A stretch of DNA of 64,000 nt from Marivita lacus (lineage in GTDB: Bacteria; Pseudomonadota; Alphaproteobacteria; Rhodobacterales; Rhodobacteraceae): positions 124,001 through 188,000 of the forward strand of contig NZ_BMFC01000006.1 in the NCBI RefSeq assembly GCF_014637725.1, written 5' to 3'. This document shows, piece by piece, positions 8,675 through 16,559 of the stretch. Position 1 is the stretch's first letter, and every line of letters starts with the position of its first letter. A program made the position numbers and the translations under genes. The notes below the pieces were generated by a model. It was not told where the DNA came from. It saw nothing but the letters and a program-made list of their open reading frames with translations, and did no database searches.

Positions 8675-9745
8675 GTGGAACGCACGATCGAGAAACCGAA
8701 ACTGACCTCCATTCTGGACGATAGCCAGGCCTTTGCCGGGTTTTCCCGGCTGAGCGTCGCCATGGTGATCACCAACCCGAATTCGGATGACAACCCGATT
8801 GTCTACATCAACGACGCGTTCGAACGCATCACCGGCTATCAGCGGTCCCGTGTGATCGGTCGCAACTGCCGTTTCCTGCAAGGGGCCGACACCGACCCGA
8901 GCGCGCTCCAGATGATCCGCAGCGCGATCGAGGCGGGCGAAAACGTCAGTGTCGACATTCTGAACTACCGCGCCACGGGCGAGGCGTTCATGAATCGGCT
9001 TCTGATCTCACCGATCATCGACGACACGGGCAAGCCGATCTATTTCCTGGGCATCCAAAAGGAATTGCGCGACGACGAAAAGGATCGGTCCTCGGACACG
9101 ACGCGCCGGCATCTGGATTTGGTCTGTTCGCGGGTCGGTCAGGATCTTGGGTTGATCGTCGCGTCGCTGGTGGGCGAAACCGATGGCACGGCACCGGTTT
9201 CGGACGACGCGTTGAAGCGCCGTCTGCGCATGCTCGACGTGCTGCCCGGACGGCTGGAATGCCTGCAATTCGTCTATGAAGAGATGAAGCTGGCTGATGC
9301 ACAATGGAACCGCGACGGCATCGACCTCGGATCGCTGCTGTCGCGCATTTCCCACACGATCGCGCATAACGAAGGCCGCCCCGGCGTACGCTTCGTGTCG
9401 CTGGTCGAACCGCTCGAGGTCAATCTCGACACTGCCATCCGGGTGGCGCTGATCACGTTCGAATTGGTGTCGAACGCGTTTCAGCATGCCTTTGACGGAC
9501 TGGATCAGGGCTATCTCGAATTGCGGGTCAACCGGCTGGCTGCGGGCGGCTTGCGCATGACGATTTCGGATGATGGTGTGGGCATTCCGCGCAAACTCAA
9601 TTTTCCGTCCGGCGAGTCGGTCGGGGGCCGTCTTGTGGAAACCCTGCTCGACGGTCTGGATGCCACGCTCAACGTGGTGCGCGGCGCAGCCGGAACGGTG
9701 ATCATGATCGACGTGCCGGTCGGTTTTACGGATTTCAAGAGATAG
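8675..9745 (+). CDS. LOV-domain blue-light sensor with degenerate HWE/HisKA_2-like kinase module
   Basis: About 356 residues from a GTG at 8675; an ATG at 8591 in frame would overlap scoA by 50 nt. An N-terminal LOV/PAS domain carries GRNCRFLQG, with C65 as the expected flavin-adduct cysteine, plus INDAFERITGY and NYRATGEAFMN flavin-site sequences. The C-terminal half aligns by eye with HisKA_2 kinases: SRVGQDLGLIVASL sits where HRVKNnL is expected, so the phosphoacceptor histidine is serine (residue 152). An ATP-binding domain remains, with the N-box ELVSNAFQHAF and DDGVGIP. It lies between scoA and scoB in the same direction, so cotranscription is likely. Blue-light or redox sensing is supported; the output is unknown. 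Confidence 0.85.
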   Translation: MERTIEKPKLTSILDDSQAFAGFSRLSVAMVITNPNSDDNPIVYINDAFERITGYQRSRVIGRNCRFLQGADTDPSALQMIRSAIEAGENVSVDILNYRATGEAFMNRLLISPIIDDTGKPIYFLGIQKELRDDEKDRSSDTTRRHLDLVCSRVGQDLGLIVASLVGETDGTAPVSDDALKRRLRMLDVLPGRLECLQFVYEEMKLADAQWNRDGIDLGSLLSRISHTIAHNEGRPGVRFVSLVEPLEVNLDTAIRVALITFELVSNAFQHAFDGLDQGYLELRVNRLAAGGLRMTISDDGVGIPRKLNFPSGESVGGRLVETLLDGLDATLNVVRGAAGTVIMIDVPVGFTDFKR

Positions 9746-9789
9746 CGCCGCAGCACGCGGCCTGTACGACAAACGAGGGGAAGACGATT

Positions 9790-10416
9790 ATGGCATGGGA
9801 CCGCAACCAGATGGCCGCACGCGCGGGACAGGAACTCAAGGACGGCATGTATGTCAACCTGGGCATCGGCATCCCGACACTGGTGTCGAACTACATCCCC
9901 GAAGGTGTGTCGGTGACCCTCCAGTCGGAAAACGGCATGCTGGGCATGGGCCCTTTCCCCTATGAGGGCGAGGAAGATCCCGACCTGATCAACGCGGGCA
10001 AGCAGACCATCACCGAACTGGCCCATACCAGCTACTTCGACAGCGCCACCTCCTTTGGCATGATCCGCGGCGGCAAGATCGCCATGGCCATTCTCGGTGC
10101 GATGGAAGTGGACGAAAAGGGCGATCTGGCGAACTGGATGATTCCGGGCAAGCTGATCAAGGGCATGGGCGGCGCGATGGACCTTGTCGCGGGCGTGGGC
10201 CGCGTGATCGTGGTGATGGACCACACCAACAAGCACGGTGAGAGCAAGCTGCTCAAGGAATGCACCCTGCCGTTGACCGGTGCGGGTGTTGTGGACCGGA
10301 TCATCACCAATCTGGGTGTTCTGGACGTGGTCGAGGGTGGTCTGAAGATCGTCGAGACGGCGGATGGTGTCACCGAGGACGAACTGCGCGCCGCAACCGA
10401 GGCCACGATCGTCTGA
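9790..10416 (+). CDS. scoB: 3-oxoacid CoA-transferase subunit B
   Basis: 208 residues. The beta subunit of the family I CoA-transferase; it carries the catalytic glutamate that forms the enzyme-CoA thioester, seen as E47 in SENGMLGMGP. The NLGIGIPTLV motif near residue 23 is typical. The ATG at 9790 follows a strong GAGGGGAAG ribosome-binding site. It lies 44 nt downstream of the LOV sensor gene and forms an operon with scoA and that gene. Downstream are a palindrome, a hairpin and a G-rich repeat before the oppositely oriented apt. Confidence 0.92.
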   Translation: MAWDRNQMAARAGQELKDGMYVNLGIGIPTLVSNYIPEGVSVTLQSENGMLGMGPFPYEGEEDPDLINAGKQTITELAHTSYFDSATSFGMIRGGKIAMAILGAMEVDEKGDLANWMIPGKLIKGMGGAMDLVAGVGRVIVVMDHTNKHGESKLLKECTLPLTGAGVVDRIITNLGVLDVVEGGLKIVETADGVTEDELRAATEATIV

Positions 10417-10424
10417 GGCGGGGT

Positions 10425-10465
10425 CGAATTTTCGAAAATTCGGGTGCATTCCGGTGACGGAATGC
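10425..10465. repeat. Palindrome plus GTGA-loop hairpin downstream of scoB
   Basis: The perfect palindrome CGAATTTTCGAAAATTCG (10425-10442) is followed after 3 nt by GCATTCCG, loop GTGA, CGGAATGC (10446-10465). As RNA the GUGA loop is a GNRA tetraloop. It starts 8 nt after the scoB stop and probably forms its transcript end. The layout matches the other tandem hairpins in this window. Confidence 0.6.
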
Positions 10466-10502
10466 GTCCTGTGTCCAAGCCTGTCGCGGCGGGGGTCATG
10501 TC

Positions 10503-10550
10503 TTGGGGGTTTCACCCCCAAACCCCCGGCATATTTGGAAAAAGAAGAAG
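10503..10550 (+). repeat. G-rich hairpin repeat with TATTTGGAAA tail (copy 1)
   Basis: TTGGGGGT, loop TTC, ACCCCCAA is followed by a second C-run and then CATATTTGGAAAAAGAAGAAG. A second copy in the opposite direction lies at 55736-55783. The pattern is a dispersed intergenic repeat familiar from Rhodobacteraceae genomes. It lies between the convergent genes scoB and apt and probably acts as a transcription terminator. Confidence 0.65.
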
Positions 10551-10561
10551 CAGGGGCGCGG

Positions 10562-11101
10562 TCAAAGTCCCTCGAACGCGCAGAGCGCATGCACATCCAT
10601 GCCCATCGCCTCGAGCCGCGTGCGCCCTCCCAGATCGGGCAGGTCGATGATGAAGGCGCAGCCGATCACCTCTCCGCCCAGCCGTTCGATCAGTTTCAGA
10701 CCGGCCTCTGCGGTGCCGCCCGTGGCCAGCAGATCATCCACCAGCAGAACCTTTTCGCCCGCCTGAATGGCGTCGTCGTGAATTTCCACAACCGCCTCGC
10801 CATATTCCAGCGTGTATTCTTCCGAGATCACCGCACCGGGCAGTTTGCCCTTCTTGCGCACCGGCACAAAGCCGACCGAGAGTTGATGCGCGATCGCGCC
10901 GCCAAGGATGAAGCCGCGCGCTTCCAGCCCCACAACCTTGTCGAACCGGACTCCGGCATAGGGGTGCAGCAGCTGGTCAATCGCCATGCGAAACCCCCGC
11001 GCATCGGCAAAGAGCGTGGTCACATCGCGGAACATGATCCCTTCGTGCGGGAAGTCGACGATGGTGCGGATGTAGTCTTTGACGGTCTTGGTCGGGGTCA
11101 T
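10562..11101 (-). CDS. apt: Adenine phosphoribosyltransferase
   Basis: 179 residues. Converts adenine and PRPP into AMP. The PRPP-binding motif is visible as [13 protein letters not shown] (residues 118-130), along with [14 protein letters not shown] and EARGFILG, which are specific to Apt among type I phosphoribosyltransferases. The start [14 protein letters not shown] was chosen as the family-length start. It is 35 nt downstream of mtnP on the same strand. MtnP releases adenine, which Apt recycles, so the two genes form a two-step salvage operon. Confidence 0.95.
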   Translation of the reverse strand: MTPTKTVKDYIRTIVDFPHEGIMFRDVTTLFADARGFRMAIDQLLHPYAGVRFDKVVGLEARGFILGGAIAHQLSVGFVPVRKKGKLPGAVISEEYTLEYGEAVVEIHDDAIQAGEKVLLVDDLLATGGTAEAGLKLIERLGGEVIGCAFIIDLPDLGGRTRLEAMGMDVHALCAFEGL

Positions 11102-11136
11102 GAAAGCCTCGTGGGGGTGGGAGGAGCCAGGGTCGA

Positions 11137-12036
11137 TCACCCCGGATGGGTGTCGGCTGACCCAGAAAGCACGCGCCCGGCGACGGCGTCCAGCTTTTTG
11201 ACAAGCGCGGCATCGCGGGCCGCAGGTGCGGTGATCACTGCGTGCTCAAGTGCTGTGTCGCAGCCTTGGGGGCAGGGCGCGCGGTCCGGTCCCAGCAGCG
11301 CGGGAAGGCCGCGGATCATGCGGCGCGCGGCGTCGGCATTGCCGGTCAGAACCCGCAGGATGTCGGTCACTTCGACCGCATCATGGGCCGGGTGCCAGCA
11401 GTCGTAATCGGTGACCATCGCCACGCTGGCATAGCAAAGCTCCGCCTCTCGTGCGAGTTTGGCCTCGGGCATGTTGGTCATCCCGATCACCGAACAGCCC
11501 CATTGGTCGCGGTAAAGCGTCGATTCGGCAAAGCTGGAGAATTGCGGCCCTTCCATCGCCAGATAGGTGCCACCCTCATGCACCGTGACACCGGCCGCAC
11601 GCGCCGCTTCGGCGCAGACTGCACCCAAGCCGCCGCAGACCGGATGGGCCATTGACACATGCGCCACACAGCCCGAACCGAAAAAGCTCTTGGGGCGCGC
11701 AGAGGTGCGGTCGATGAACTGGTCCACGATGACGAAATCGCCCGGCGCCATCTCTTGCCGAAACGACCCGCAGGCGCTGACGCTGATCACATCCGTCACG
11801 CCCAGCCGCTTCAGCGCGTCGATATTGGCGCGGTAGGGCACATCCGAGGGGCTGTGCACATGTCCGCGCCCGTGGCGGGGCAGGAACACGATCTCGAGCC
11901 CGTCCAGCGTTCCGCAAAAGACCTGATCCGACGGCGCGCCCCACGGGGTCTCGACGCTCTGCCATCGGGCGTCCTGCACGCCGTCCACGGCATAAAGCCC
12001 CGACCCGCCGATCACGCCCAGTTTCCGGCTTGTCAT
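11137..12036 (-). CDS. mtnP: S-methyl-5'-thioadenosine phosphorylase
   Basis: 299 residues. Cleaves methylthioadenosine with phosphate to adenine and methylthioribose 1-phosphate. The N-terminal GVIGGSGLY phosphate loop, FLPRHGRGH near residue 52, the ACGSFRQEM segment and [11 protein letters not shown] with [16 protein letters not shown] are typical of MTAP rather than purine nucleoside phosphorylase. The ATG at 12036 is preceded by GGAGCAGAC. It is upstream of apt and divergent from the DmdA-like gene across 123 nt. A C-terminal extension containing several cysteines is within the family's range. Confidence 0.94.
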   Translation of the reverse strand: MTSRKLGVIGGSGLYAVDGVQDARWQSVETPWGAPSDQVFCGTLDGLEIVFLPRHGRGHVHSPSDVPYRANIDALKRLGVTDVISVSACGSFRQEMAPGDFVIVDQFIDRTSARPKSFFGSGCVAHVSMAHPVCGGLGAVCAEAARAAGVTVHEGGTYLAMEGPQFSSFAESTLYRDQWGCSVIGMTNMPEAKLAREAELCYASVAMVTDYDCWHPAHDAVEVTDILRVLTGNADAARRMIRGLPALLGPDRAPCPQGCDTALEHAVITAPAARDAALVKKLDAVAGRVLSGSADTHPG

Positions 12037-12159
12037 GATGTCTGCTCCGTCCTTGCCGCCGGGGTCAGTCTGGCAGCAGGGGCGCGCCGCTTCAAGCCAT
12101 CCCGGATGGAACACCACCTGCGGTATCGCGTTGGTTTTCTGCGTCCAGAGGAGGAGAAA

Positions 12160-13494
12160 ATGCCGAAACATACCCCATCCGCACAAAGCTACAGCCACCC
12201 GAATGTGCCCGATATCGACCAGAGTGACCGTCTTGTGCCGATCAACCTGCGCCAGACCGGCCCCACACCCGTCGAGATGCTGATTTCGACGCGAGTGCGC
12301 AAATCGCCGTTCTGGCATCTTTCGGTCGAGGCAGGCGCGTGGCGGGCGACGGTCTACAACCGCATGTATCACCCGCGCGGCTACATCAGGGACAAGGATG
12401 GCGGCACGATGGCCGAATACCGCAGCCTCGTGCACCGGGTCACGCTCTGGGATGTGGCCGTGGAGCGTCAGATCCGGGTGCGCGGTCCGGATGCCGAGGA
12501 TTTCGTGAATTTCGTCATCACCCGCGATGCCACGCGGATCGAACCGATGCATGGAAAATACTGCATCCTGTGTGACCAGAAGGGCCGGATCCTGAACGAT
12601 CCGGTCCTGTTGCGTCTGGACGAGGACGAATTCTGGTTCTCGATTTCGGATTCCGACATGCTGCTCTGGCTCAACGGGGTCAACATCCGGGGCGATTGGC
12701 AGGTCGAGATCGACGAGATCGATGTTGCCCCGTTGCAGGTGCAGGGGCCGTTGTCGGAAGACCTCATGGTCGACATCGTCGGGCCCGAACTGCGCGATCT
12801 GCCCTATTACGGCATGATGCAGGCCACCATCGGCGGCGCGCCGGTGGTCATCAGCCAGACCGGGTTTTCCGGTGAAAAGGGCTACGAGGTCTATGTTCGG
12901 GACGCGTCGAAAAACGCCGAGGCGGTCTGGTACGCGATCCGTGGCAAGGGCGCACCTTACGGGCTGCGCATCATCGCGCCGGGGCACCACCGCAGGATCG
13001 CGGCGGGCATCCTGTCCTGGGGGCAGGACATGGACAACGAAACCTCACCGTTTCAGGTCAACCTGGCCTACCAGGTGCCAAAGAAGAAGCCGGCGGATTA
13101 CATCGGCAAGACCGAGCTCGAGCGCCAACGCGCGGTGATCGAGGAGGGCGAGTTTCCGTTCAAGCTGAAATTGGCAGGGATCAAGCTGGGCGGGCTGCCG
13201 ATCATCGATTATGCGCCGGATTTCTGGCTGGTGCAGGACAAGGACGGCAAGCGGGTGGGCTACGTGACCTCGGCCTGGTGGTCCCCGGAACTGGGCGTCA
13301 ACATCGCCTTGGTGCAGGTGCCGCCCGCGTTGTCGGACATCGGCACGCCGTTGAAGGTGGAATTGCCGGAATCCTACAGCGAAGATTCGGGCCATGCCGT
13401 GGTGGCAGAGGTCTGCGATGTGCCGTTCCGCCCGTCAGAGCACCCCAGTGCCCGCGAATTGGCCTTTGCCGCAGAACAAAGCAGCGCCGAGTGA
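12160..13494 (+). CDS. GcvT-family tetrahydrofolate-dependent demethylase, DmdA-like
   Basis: 444 residues in the aminomethyltransferase (GcvT) fold. The N-terminal run STRVRKSPF...YNRMYHPRGY, the DVAVERQIRV segment and GKYCILCDQKGRILNDP recall DMSP demethylase DmdA more than glycine cleavage T protein, but the match is partial, so it may be a paralogue acting on another methylated substrate. The N-terminus is about 40 residues longer than DmdA. DmdA moves a methyl from DMSP to tetrahydrofolate; this substrate is not proven here. A very strong ribosome-binding site, GAGGAGGAG, precedes the ATG. It is divergent from mtnP-apt and convergent with two Lin0512 genes. Confidence 0.72.
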   Translation: MPKHTPSAQSYSHPNVPDIDQSDRLVPINLRQTGPTPVEMLISTRVRKSPFWHLSVEAGAWRATVYNRMYHPRGYIRDKDGGTMAEYRSLVHRVTLWDVAVERQIRVRGPDAEDFVNFVITRDATRIEPMHGKYCILCDQKGRILNDPVLLRLDEDEFWFSISDSDMLLWLNGVNIRGDWQVEIDEIDVAPLQVQGPLSEDLMVDIVGPELRDLPYYGMMQATIGGAPVVISQTGFSGEKGYEVYVRDASKNAEAVWYAIRGKGAPYGLRIIAPGHHRRIAAGILSWGQDMDNETSPFQVNLAYQVPKKKPADYIGKTELERQRAVIEEGEFPFKLKLAGIKLGGLPIIDYAPDFWLVQDKDGKRVGYVTSAWWSPELGVNIALVQVPPALSDIGTPLKVELPESYSEDSGHAVVAEVCDVPFRPSEHPSARELAFAAEQSSAE

Positions 13495-13506
13495 CGGGTG
13501 ATCTGC

Positions 13507-13854
13507 CTAGCCGACCTGTCGTGGCAAGAATGCCTCGACCGCGGCGGTCGCAATAACCAGTGTCGCACCGCTGTCGGGGTTGGTGACGTTCAGGCCACCT
13601 TCTACCGCCGTGACCGTGGCCCGGCCGCGCGGCAGTCCCTTGGCGAGTTCGGCGCAATCCACCTTGTCGGGCTCGGCCACACCGACGGTCACCTGAACCC
13701 GCATCTGGTCATGCGGCAGGCCTGTGGCCTCGAACAGCGGGATCGAGGAATGGCGGATCGCGTCCTCGATCGCACGGGCGGCGGCCTTGGTGTAATCCAT
13801 GCCGTATTGGTCGTTGCCCATGCCCATTTCGATGATGAAACGCTGGTCATTCAT
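13507..13854 (-). CDS. Lin0512-family protein (second of a tandem pair)
   Basis: 115 residues, no signal peptide or membrane segment. It resembles its upstream neighbour throughout: MGMGNDQYGMDYTKAAARAIEDAI against GMGSSLRRQDYTETASRAVKDAL, then a shared VTVGV..PDkVD segment and a VTAVEGGLNV motif. This matches the conserved family named Lin0512, whose biochemical function is unknown. The start overlaps the stop of the upstream copy (ATGA). The 3' end faces the DmdA-like gene across 12 nt. Tandem paralogues suggest a heteromeric complex; this is inference. Confidence 0.78.
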   Translation of the reverse strand: MNDQRFIIEMGMGNDQYGMDYTKAAARAIEDAIRHSSIPLFEATGLPHDQMRVQVTVGVAEPDKVDCAELAKGLPRGRATVTAVEGGLNVTNPDSGATLVIATAAVEAFLPRQVG

Positions 13855-14201
13855 GCCGCACCCTCCAGATCGAGCGCTACCGAGATCGCGACATTGGCGA
13901 TCACCGTCGGCTTGCCACCGTCGGCGCGCGGCACGTCGAGGCCACCTTTGCGGGCGCTAACGGTGACCTGGCCGTAAGGGAAGATCGCCGCGATGGCGTC
14001 GGTGTCCACCGCGTCGGGGTTCTGAACGCCCACTTCGACCGTGATCTGCATGTCGGATTTGTCCTTGCCGTAAAGCTCGGCGAGGTTGATCGAATTGTGC
14101 CACAGCGCGTCCTTGACCGCGCGCGACGCCGTTTCGGTGTAATCCTGACGGCGCAGGGAGGATCCCATGCCGAATTCGGTGAGCAGACGTTTGACGGGCA
14201 T
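13851..14201 (-). CDS. Lin0512-family protein (first of a tandem pair)
   Basis: 116 residues, soluble, related to the protein encoded immediately downstream. Shared features are the N-terminal EFGMGSSLRRQDYT, the IT/VEVGVQNPDAVDT segment and TVSARKGGLDVPR. The family has no assigned activity. The ATG at 14201 is preceded by AAAAGG, which overlaps a TTAA-N7-TTAA element. Translation is coupled to the second copy by a 4-nt overlap. Proximity to a GcvT/DmdA-like enzyme and a flavin reductase hints at a part in one-carbon or methyl-sulfur metabolism, by inference only. Confidence 0.78.
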   Translation of the reverse strand: MPVKRLLTEFGMGSSLRRQDYTETASRAVKDALWHNSINLAELYGKDKSDMQITVEVGVQNPDAVDTDAIAAIFPYGQVTVSARKGGLDVPRADGGKPTVIANVAISVALDLEGAA

Positions 14202-14207
14202 GGCGCG

Positions 14208-14222
14208 TTAACCTTTTGTTAA
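14208..14222. promoter_or_regulatory. CtrA-like box (TTAA-N7-TTAA)
   Basis: TTAACCTTTTGTTAA fits the full-site spacing of the alphaproteobacterial cell-cycle regulator CtrA. It starts 7 nt upstream of the first Lin0512 start codon and overlaps its ribosome-binding site, which would fit repression or be coincidence. It also forms a small inverted repeat. Confidence 0.35.
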
Positions 14223-14241
14223 AGGACCGGAACGGCCCCAA

Positions 14242-14259
14242 TGTTTCGCGCGCGAAACA
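14242..14259. promoter_or_regulatory. 18-bp perfect palindrome TGTTTCGCGCGCGAAACA
   Basis: This perfect dyad sits in the 77-nt gap between the flavin reductase gene and the Lin0512 pair. The half-sites look like those of parS (TGTTTC...GAAACA), but the centre is 6 bp rather than 4, so it is not a canonical parS. It may be an operator or an RNA hairpin at the flavin reductase 3' end. Confidence 0.45.
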
Positions 14260-14278
14260 ACAGGGCGCAAGGGGTGAC

Positions 14279-14884
14279 CTATTCGCCGGGACGGCTGAGG
14301 CTGAACTTGTCGCGGATCACCGAATAGTCGCGATACCCCATGCGGGTGAGCGGGTTGAAGCTGAGCACGTCGAACTCGCCGTCCTTGATGCAATCGTCGC
14401 GCATGTGGATGCCGGTGACTTCGCCGAAGACTGCGAAATTCGCCTCTCCGGGCAGTTGCACGATCTGCGTCACCTTGCACTCCAGCGTGGCCGGGGCGGC
14501 TGCCACGCGGGGGCAGTTGATGGTGTCGCACTCTGCCTTGTCGATGCCGGCATGGGCAAACTCGTCCACGTCGCGGTCCCATGCGCCCGAGGTCAGGTTC
14601 ATCGCATCGCGCATCGCGTATTCGACGATGTTGACGGCAAACACGCCGCTGTCGCGGATTTGTGCCACAGAATCCTTGGTGTCGCCGCGATCTGGCTTGG
14701 CCGAGGTGGAGGCGAACATCACCTGCGGCGGCACATAGGCCACGGCGTTGAAGAACGAGTAGGGGGCAAGATTGTCCTGCCCGTCGCTTCCGCGCGTCGA
14801 GATCCAGCCGATGGGGCGGGGAGTCACGATGGCGTTGAACGGGTTGTGGGGCAGGCCGTGGCCGTCTTCGGGGCGGTAGAACAT
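14279..14884 (-). CDS. Flavin reductase family protein
   Basis: 201 residues. FMN-binding split-barrel (flavin reductase-like) domain. The opening NPFNAIVTPRPIGWISTRGSDG and APYSFFNAVAYVPPQVMFAS are typical of this family, which uses NAD(P)H to reduce flavin or acts as an isoflavone-reductase-like enzyme. The start at 14884 was chosen because the conserved MFYRPEDGH opening is the first part resembling the family. It is upstream of the Lin0512 pair on the same strand and divergent from a GNAT gene. The substrate is not identifiable. Confidence 0.85.
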   Translation of the reverse strand: MFYRPEDGHGLPHNPFNAIVTPRPIGWISTRGSDGQDNLAPYSFFNAVAYVPPQVMFASTSAKPDRGDTKDSVAQIRDSGVFAVNIVEYAMRDAMNLTSGAWDRDVDEFAHAGIDKAECDTINCPRVAAAPATLECKVTQIVQLPGEANFAVFGEVTGIHMRDDCIKDGEFDVLSFNPLTRMGYRDYSVIRDKFSLSRPGE

Positions 14885-14983
14885 CTGGGGCGGGCTCCGT
14901 GTTTGCCGAATGTTTTCATGCGTGATAGGCGGTTTCTCAGCGAAATGCACGGGGGTGTGCACGCGTCAACGAAGAGCGGTGTC

Positions 14984-15469
14984 ATGTTCACCCTGAGCCC
15001 GGAATCCAAAGACGATTGGTGGGAGGTCGAAGCCCTCTATGACCTGTGTTTCGCGCCGGGTCGCGAGGCGCTGTCGTCCTACCGCCTGCGGGACGGGGTG
15101 CCACCTGTGGCAAGCCTGTCGCGGGTGGCGCGGGACGATCAGGGCATGCTTGGCGGTGCGATTCGCTATTGGCCGGTAAGGGTCTGCGATCAAAGGGTTT
15201 TGCTGCTTGGCCCGGTTGCGGTTCACCCGACGGCGCAGGGCGAGGGTCTGGGCGGTGCGCTCATCCGCGACAGTCTGGATCAGGCAACGGCCGAAGGCTG
15301 GGCACGGGTGCTGCTGGTGGGCGATGCGCCTTATTACAAGCGGTTCGGATTTGCCCGGCTCGACGGGGTCGAGATGCCGCCGCCGACCAACCCGGATCGC
15401 GTTTTGGGGCTGGAGCTTGCGCCGGGTGCGTGGGACGGTGTGACGGGGCGTGTGGAGCGGGACGCTTGA
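14984..15469 (+). CDS. GNAT-family N-acetyltransferase
   Basis: 161 residues. The acetyl-CoA binding motif A is visible as LGPVAVHPTAQGEGLGGALIRDSL (residues ~73-96), followed by VLLVGDAPYYKRFGFARL, the motif B shared with the putative acetyltransferase YhbS group. The ATG at 14984 begins just after a codon run that does not resemble the family. The acceptor substrate is unknown. It is divergent from the flavin reductase gene and followed 31 nt later by an EcsC-like gene. Confidence 0.85.
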   Translation: MFTLSPESKDDWWEVEALYDLCFAPGREALSSYRLRDGVPPVASLSRVARDDQGMLGGAIRYWPVRVCDQRVLLLGPVAVHPTAQGEGLGGALIRDSLDQATAEGWARVLLVGDAPYYKRFGFARLDGVEMPPPTNPDRVLGLELAPGAWDGVTGRVERDA

Positions 15470-15500
15470 ACCGTACGGTAAACATCCCCAATTGTACGTC

Positions 15501-16250
15501 ATGACCGGAACATACCTTGTGACCCTCGACACCCAAACCGCCATCGCCACTCTTGCCCGTCGCCACAAGGCTGCCGGAGGCGTGGGCTTGCAGGTGCTGA
15601 ACATGATCGGGGGCCGCGCGGAGAACCTTCTGGAGCGGCTGCCCGACAGCGTGAAGCAGGCGCTCGAAGGCGCGACCGAGCGCGCGTTGCGGGTGGCCTT
15701 GCAGGCTGCCCGCCAATCGCGCAGCGTGGTGCCGGACCAGAAGGGCTGGCTCAACACCGCGATGACGACGGCGATGGGTGCGGTTGGCGGGGCAGGCGGG
15801 TTGCCGACGGCCCTCGCGGAATTGCCGGTCACGACAACCGTGCTTTTGCGTGCCATTCAGGGCATCGCGGCGGAATACGGCTTTGACCCGAACGACCCTG
15901 ATGTGCTGTCCGATTGCCTGACCGTCTTTGCCAGCGCGGGGCCACTGGCGGATGATGACGGGGCCAACATGGCTTTCCTGACGACACGGGTGACGCTGAA
16001 CGGGGCGGCGGTGCATGGCATCCTGAAATCGGTTGCCCCGAAGCTGGCGACCGTGCTGGGCCAGAAACTTGCGGCGCAGACCGTGCCGATTCTGGGGGCC
16101 GCAGCGGGGGCGGCGACCAATTACGCCTATACCAGCTACTACCAGGAAATGGCGCATGTGCATTTCGGGCTGCGGCGGCTGGCGATCGACAGCGGCACCT
16201 CCGAGACCCTTCTGGTCGAACAATTGCGCCGCGCAGTGAAAACTGTCTGA
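15501..16250 (+). CDS. EcsC-family protein
   Basis: 249 residues. The glycine- and alanine-rich core (AMGAVGGAGGLPTALAELPVTTTVLLRAIQ), followed by YGFDPNDPDVLSDCLTVFA and repeated hydrophobic helices, matches the EcsC domain family found beside ABC transporter genes in Firmicutes and of unknown role in Proteobacteria. Hydrophobic stretches near residues 90-120 and 190-215 suggest membrane association. The ATG at 15501 is 31 nt after the GNAT stop. It could be cotranscribed with that gene. Confidence 0.8.
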   Translation: MTGTYLVTLDTQTAIATLARRHKAAGGVGLQVLNMIGGRAENLLERLPDSVKQALEGATERALRVALQAARQSRSVVPDQKGWLNTAMTTAMGAVGGAGGLPTALAELPVTTTVLLRAIQGIAAEYGFDPNDPDVLSDCLTVFASAGPLADDDGANMAFLTTRVTLNGAAVHGILKSVAPKLATVLGQKLAAQTVPILGAAAGAATNYAYTSYYQEMAHVHFGLRRLAIDSGTSETLLVEQLRRAVKTV

Positions 16251-16559
16251 ATTTGGCGTAAATCGCCGGAGCGGTTCACTCTATCTTAACGTTAATGGCG
16301 CAATCTGATCTCGTTCCCGGTCAAGCCGGGGGCAAGAGCGGACGGGGCGTCGTGATCCATTCATGATCCGGCACCGGACCATTGCGCACCCGTTCGCCCG
16401 CACACATTTCAACAGCACGCGGGTCGGAAAACCCGGCTTGATCAGCCAGAATGGCTGGGGCGTGCTGTTGGGGTGGTGTGGGACATTTCCTTGGCGGGTA
16501 ATGTCGGCTGCGGGTCCATTTCGTCAGATGCTGCGCAGCAGACGGGTGGCCGTTTCCGG
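16251..16559. other. 309-base intergenic region without a convincing gene
   Basis: Contains the palindromes TTAACGTTAA (16286-16295) and TGCTGCGCAGCA (near 16529), and small inverted repeats GGCG/CGCC (16255-16267) and CAGCCA-GAA-TGGCTG (16443-16457). A short open frame runs from 16363 to 16563 but has an atypical composition and resembles no known protein. It lies between convergent genes. Confidence 0.6.

Noticed and set aside
14242-14259. parS centromere site
   Set aside because: Half-sites match, but the 6-bp centre (GCGCGC) differs from the 4-bp centre of the parS consensus, and no parAB genes are nearby.
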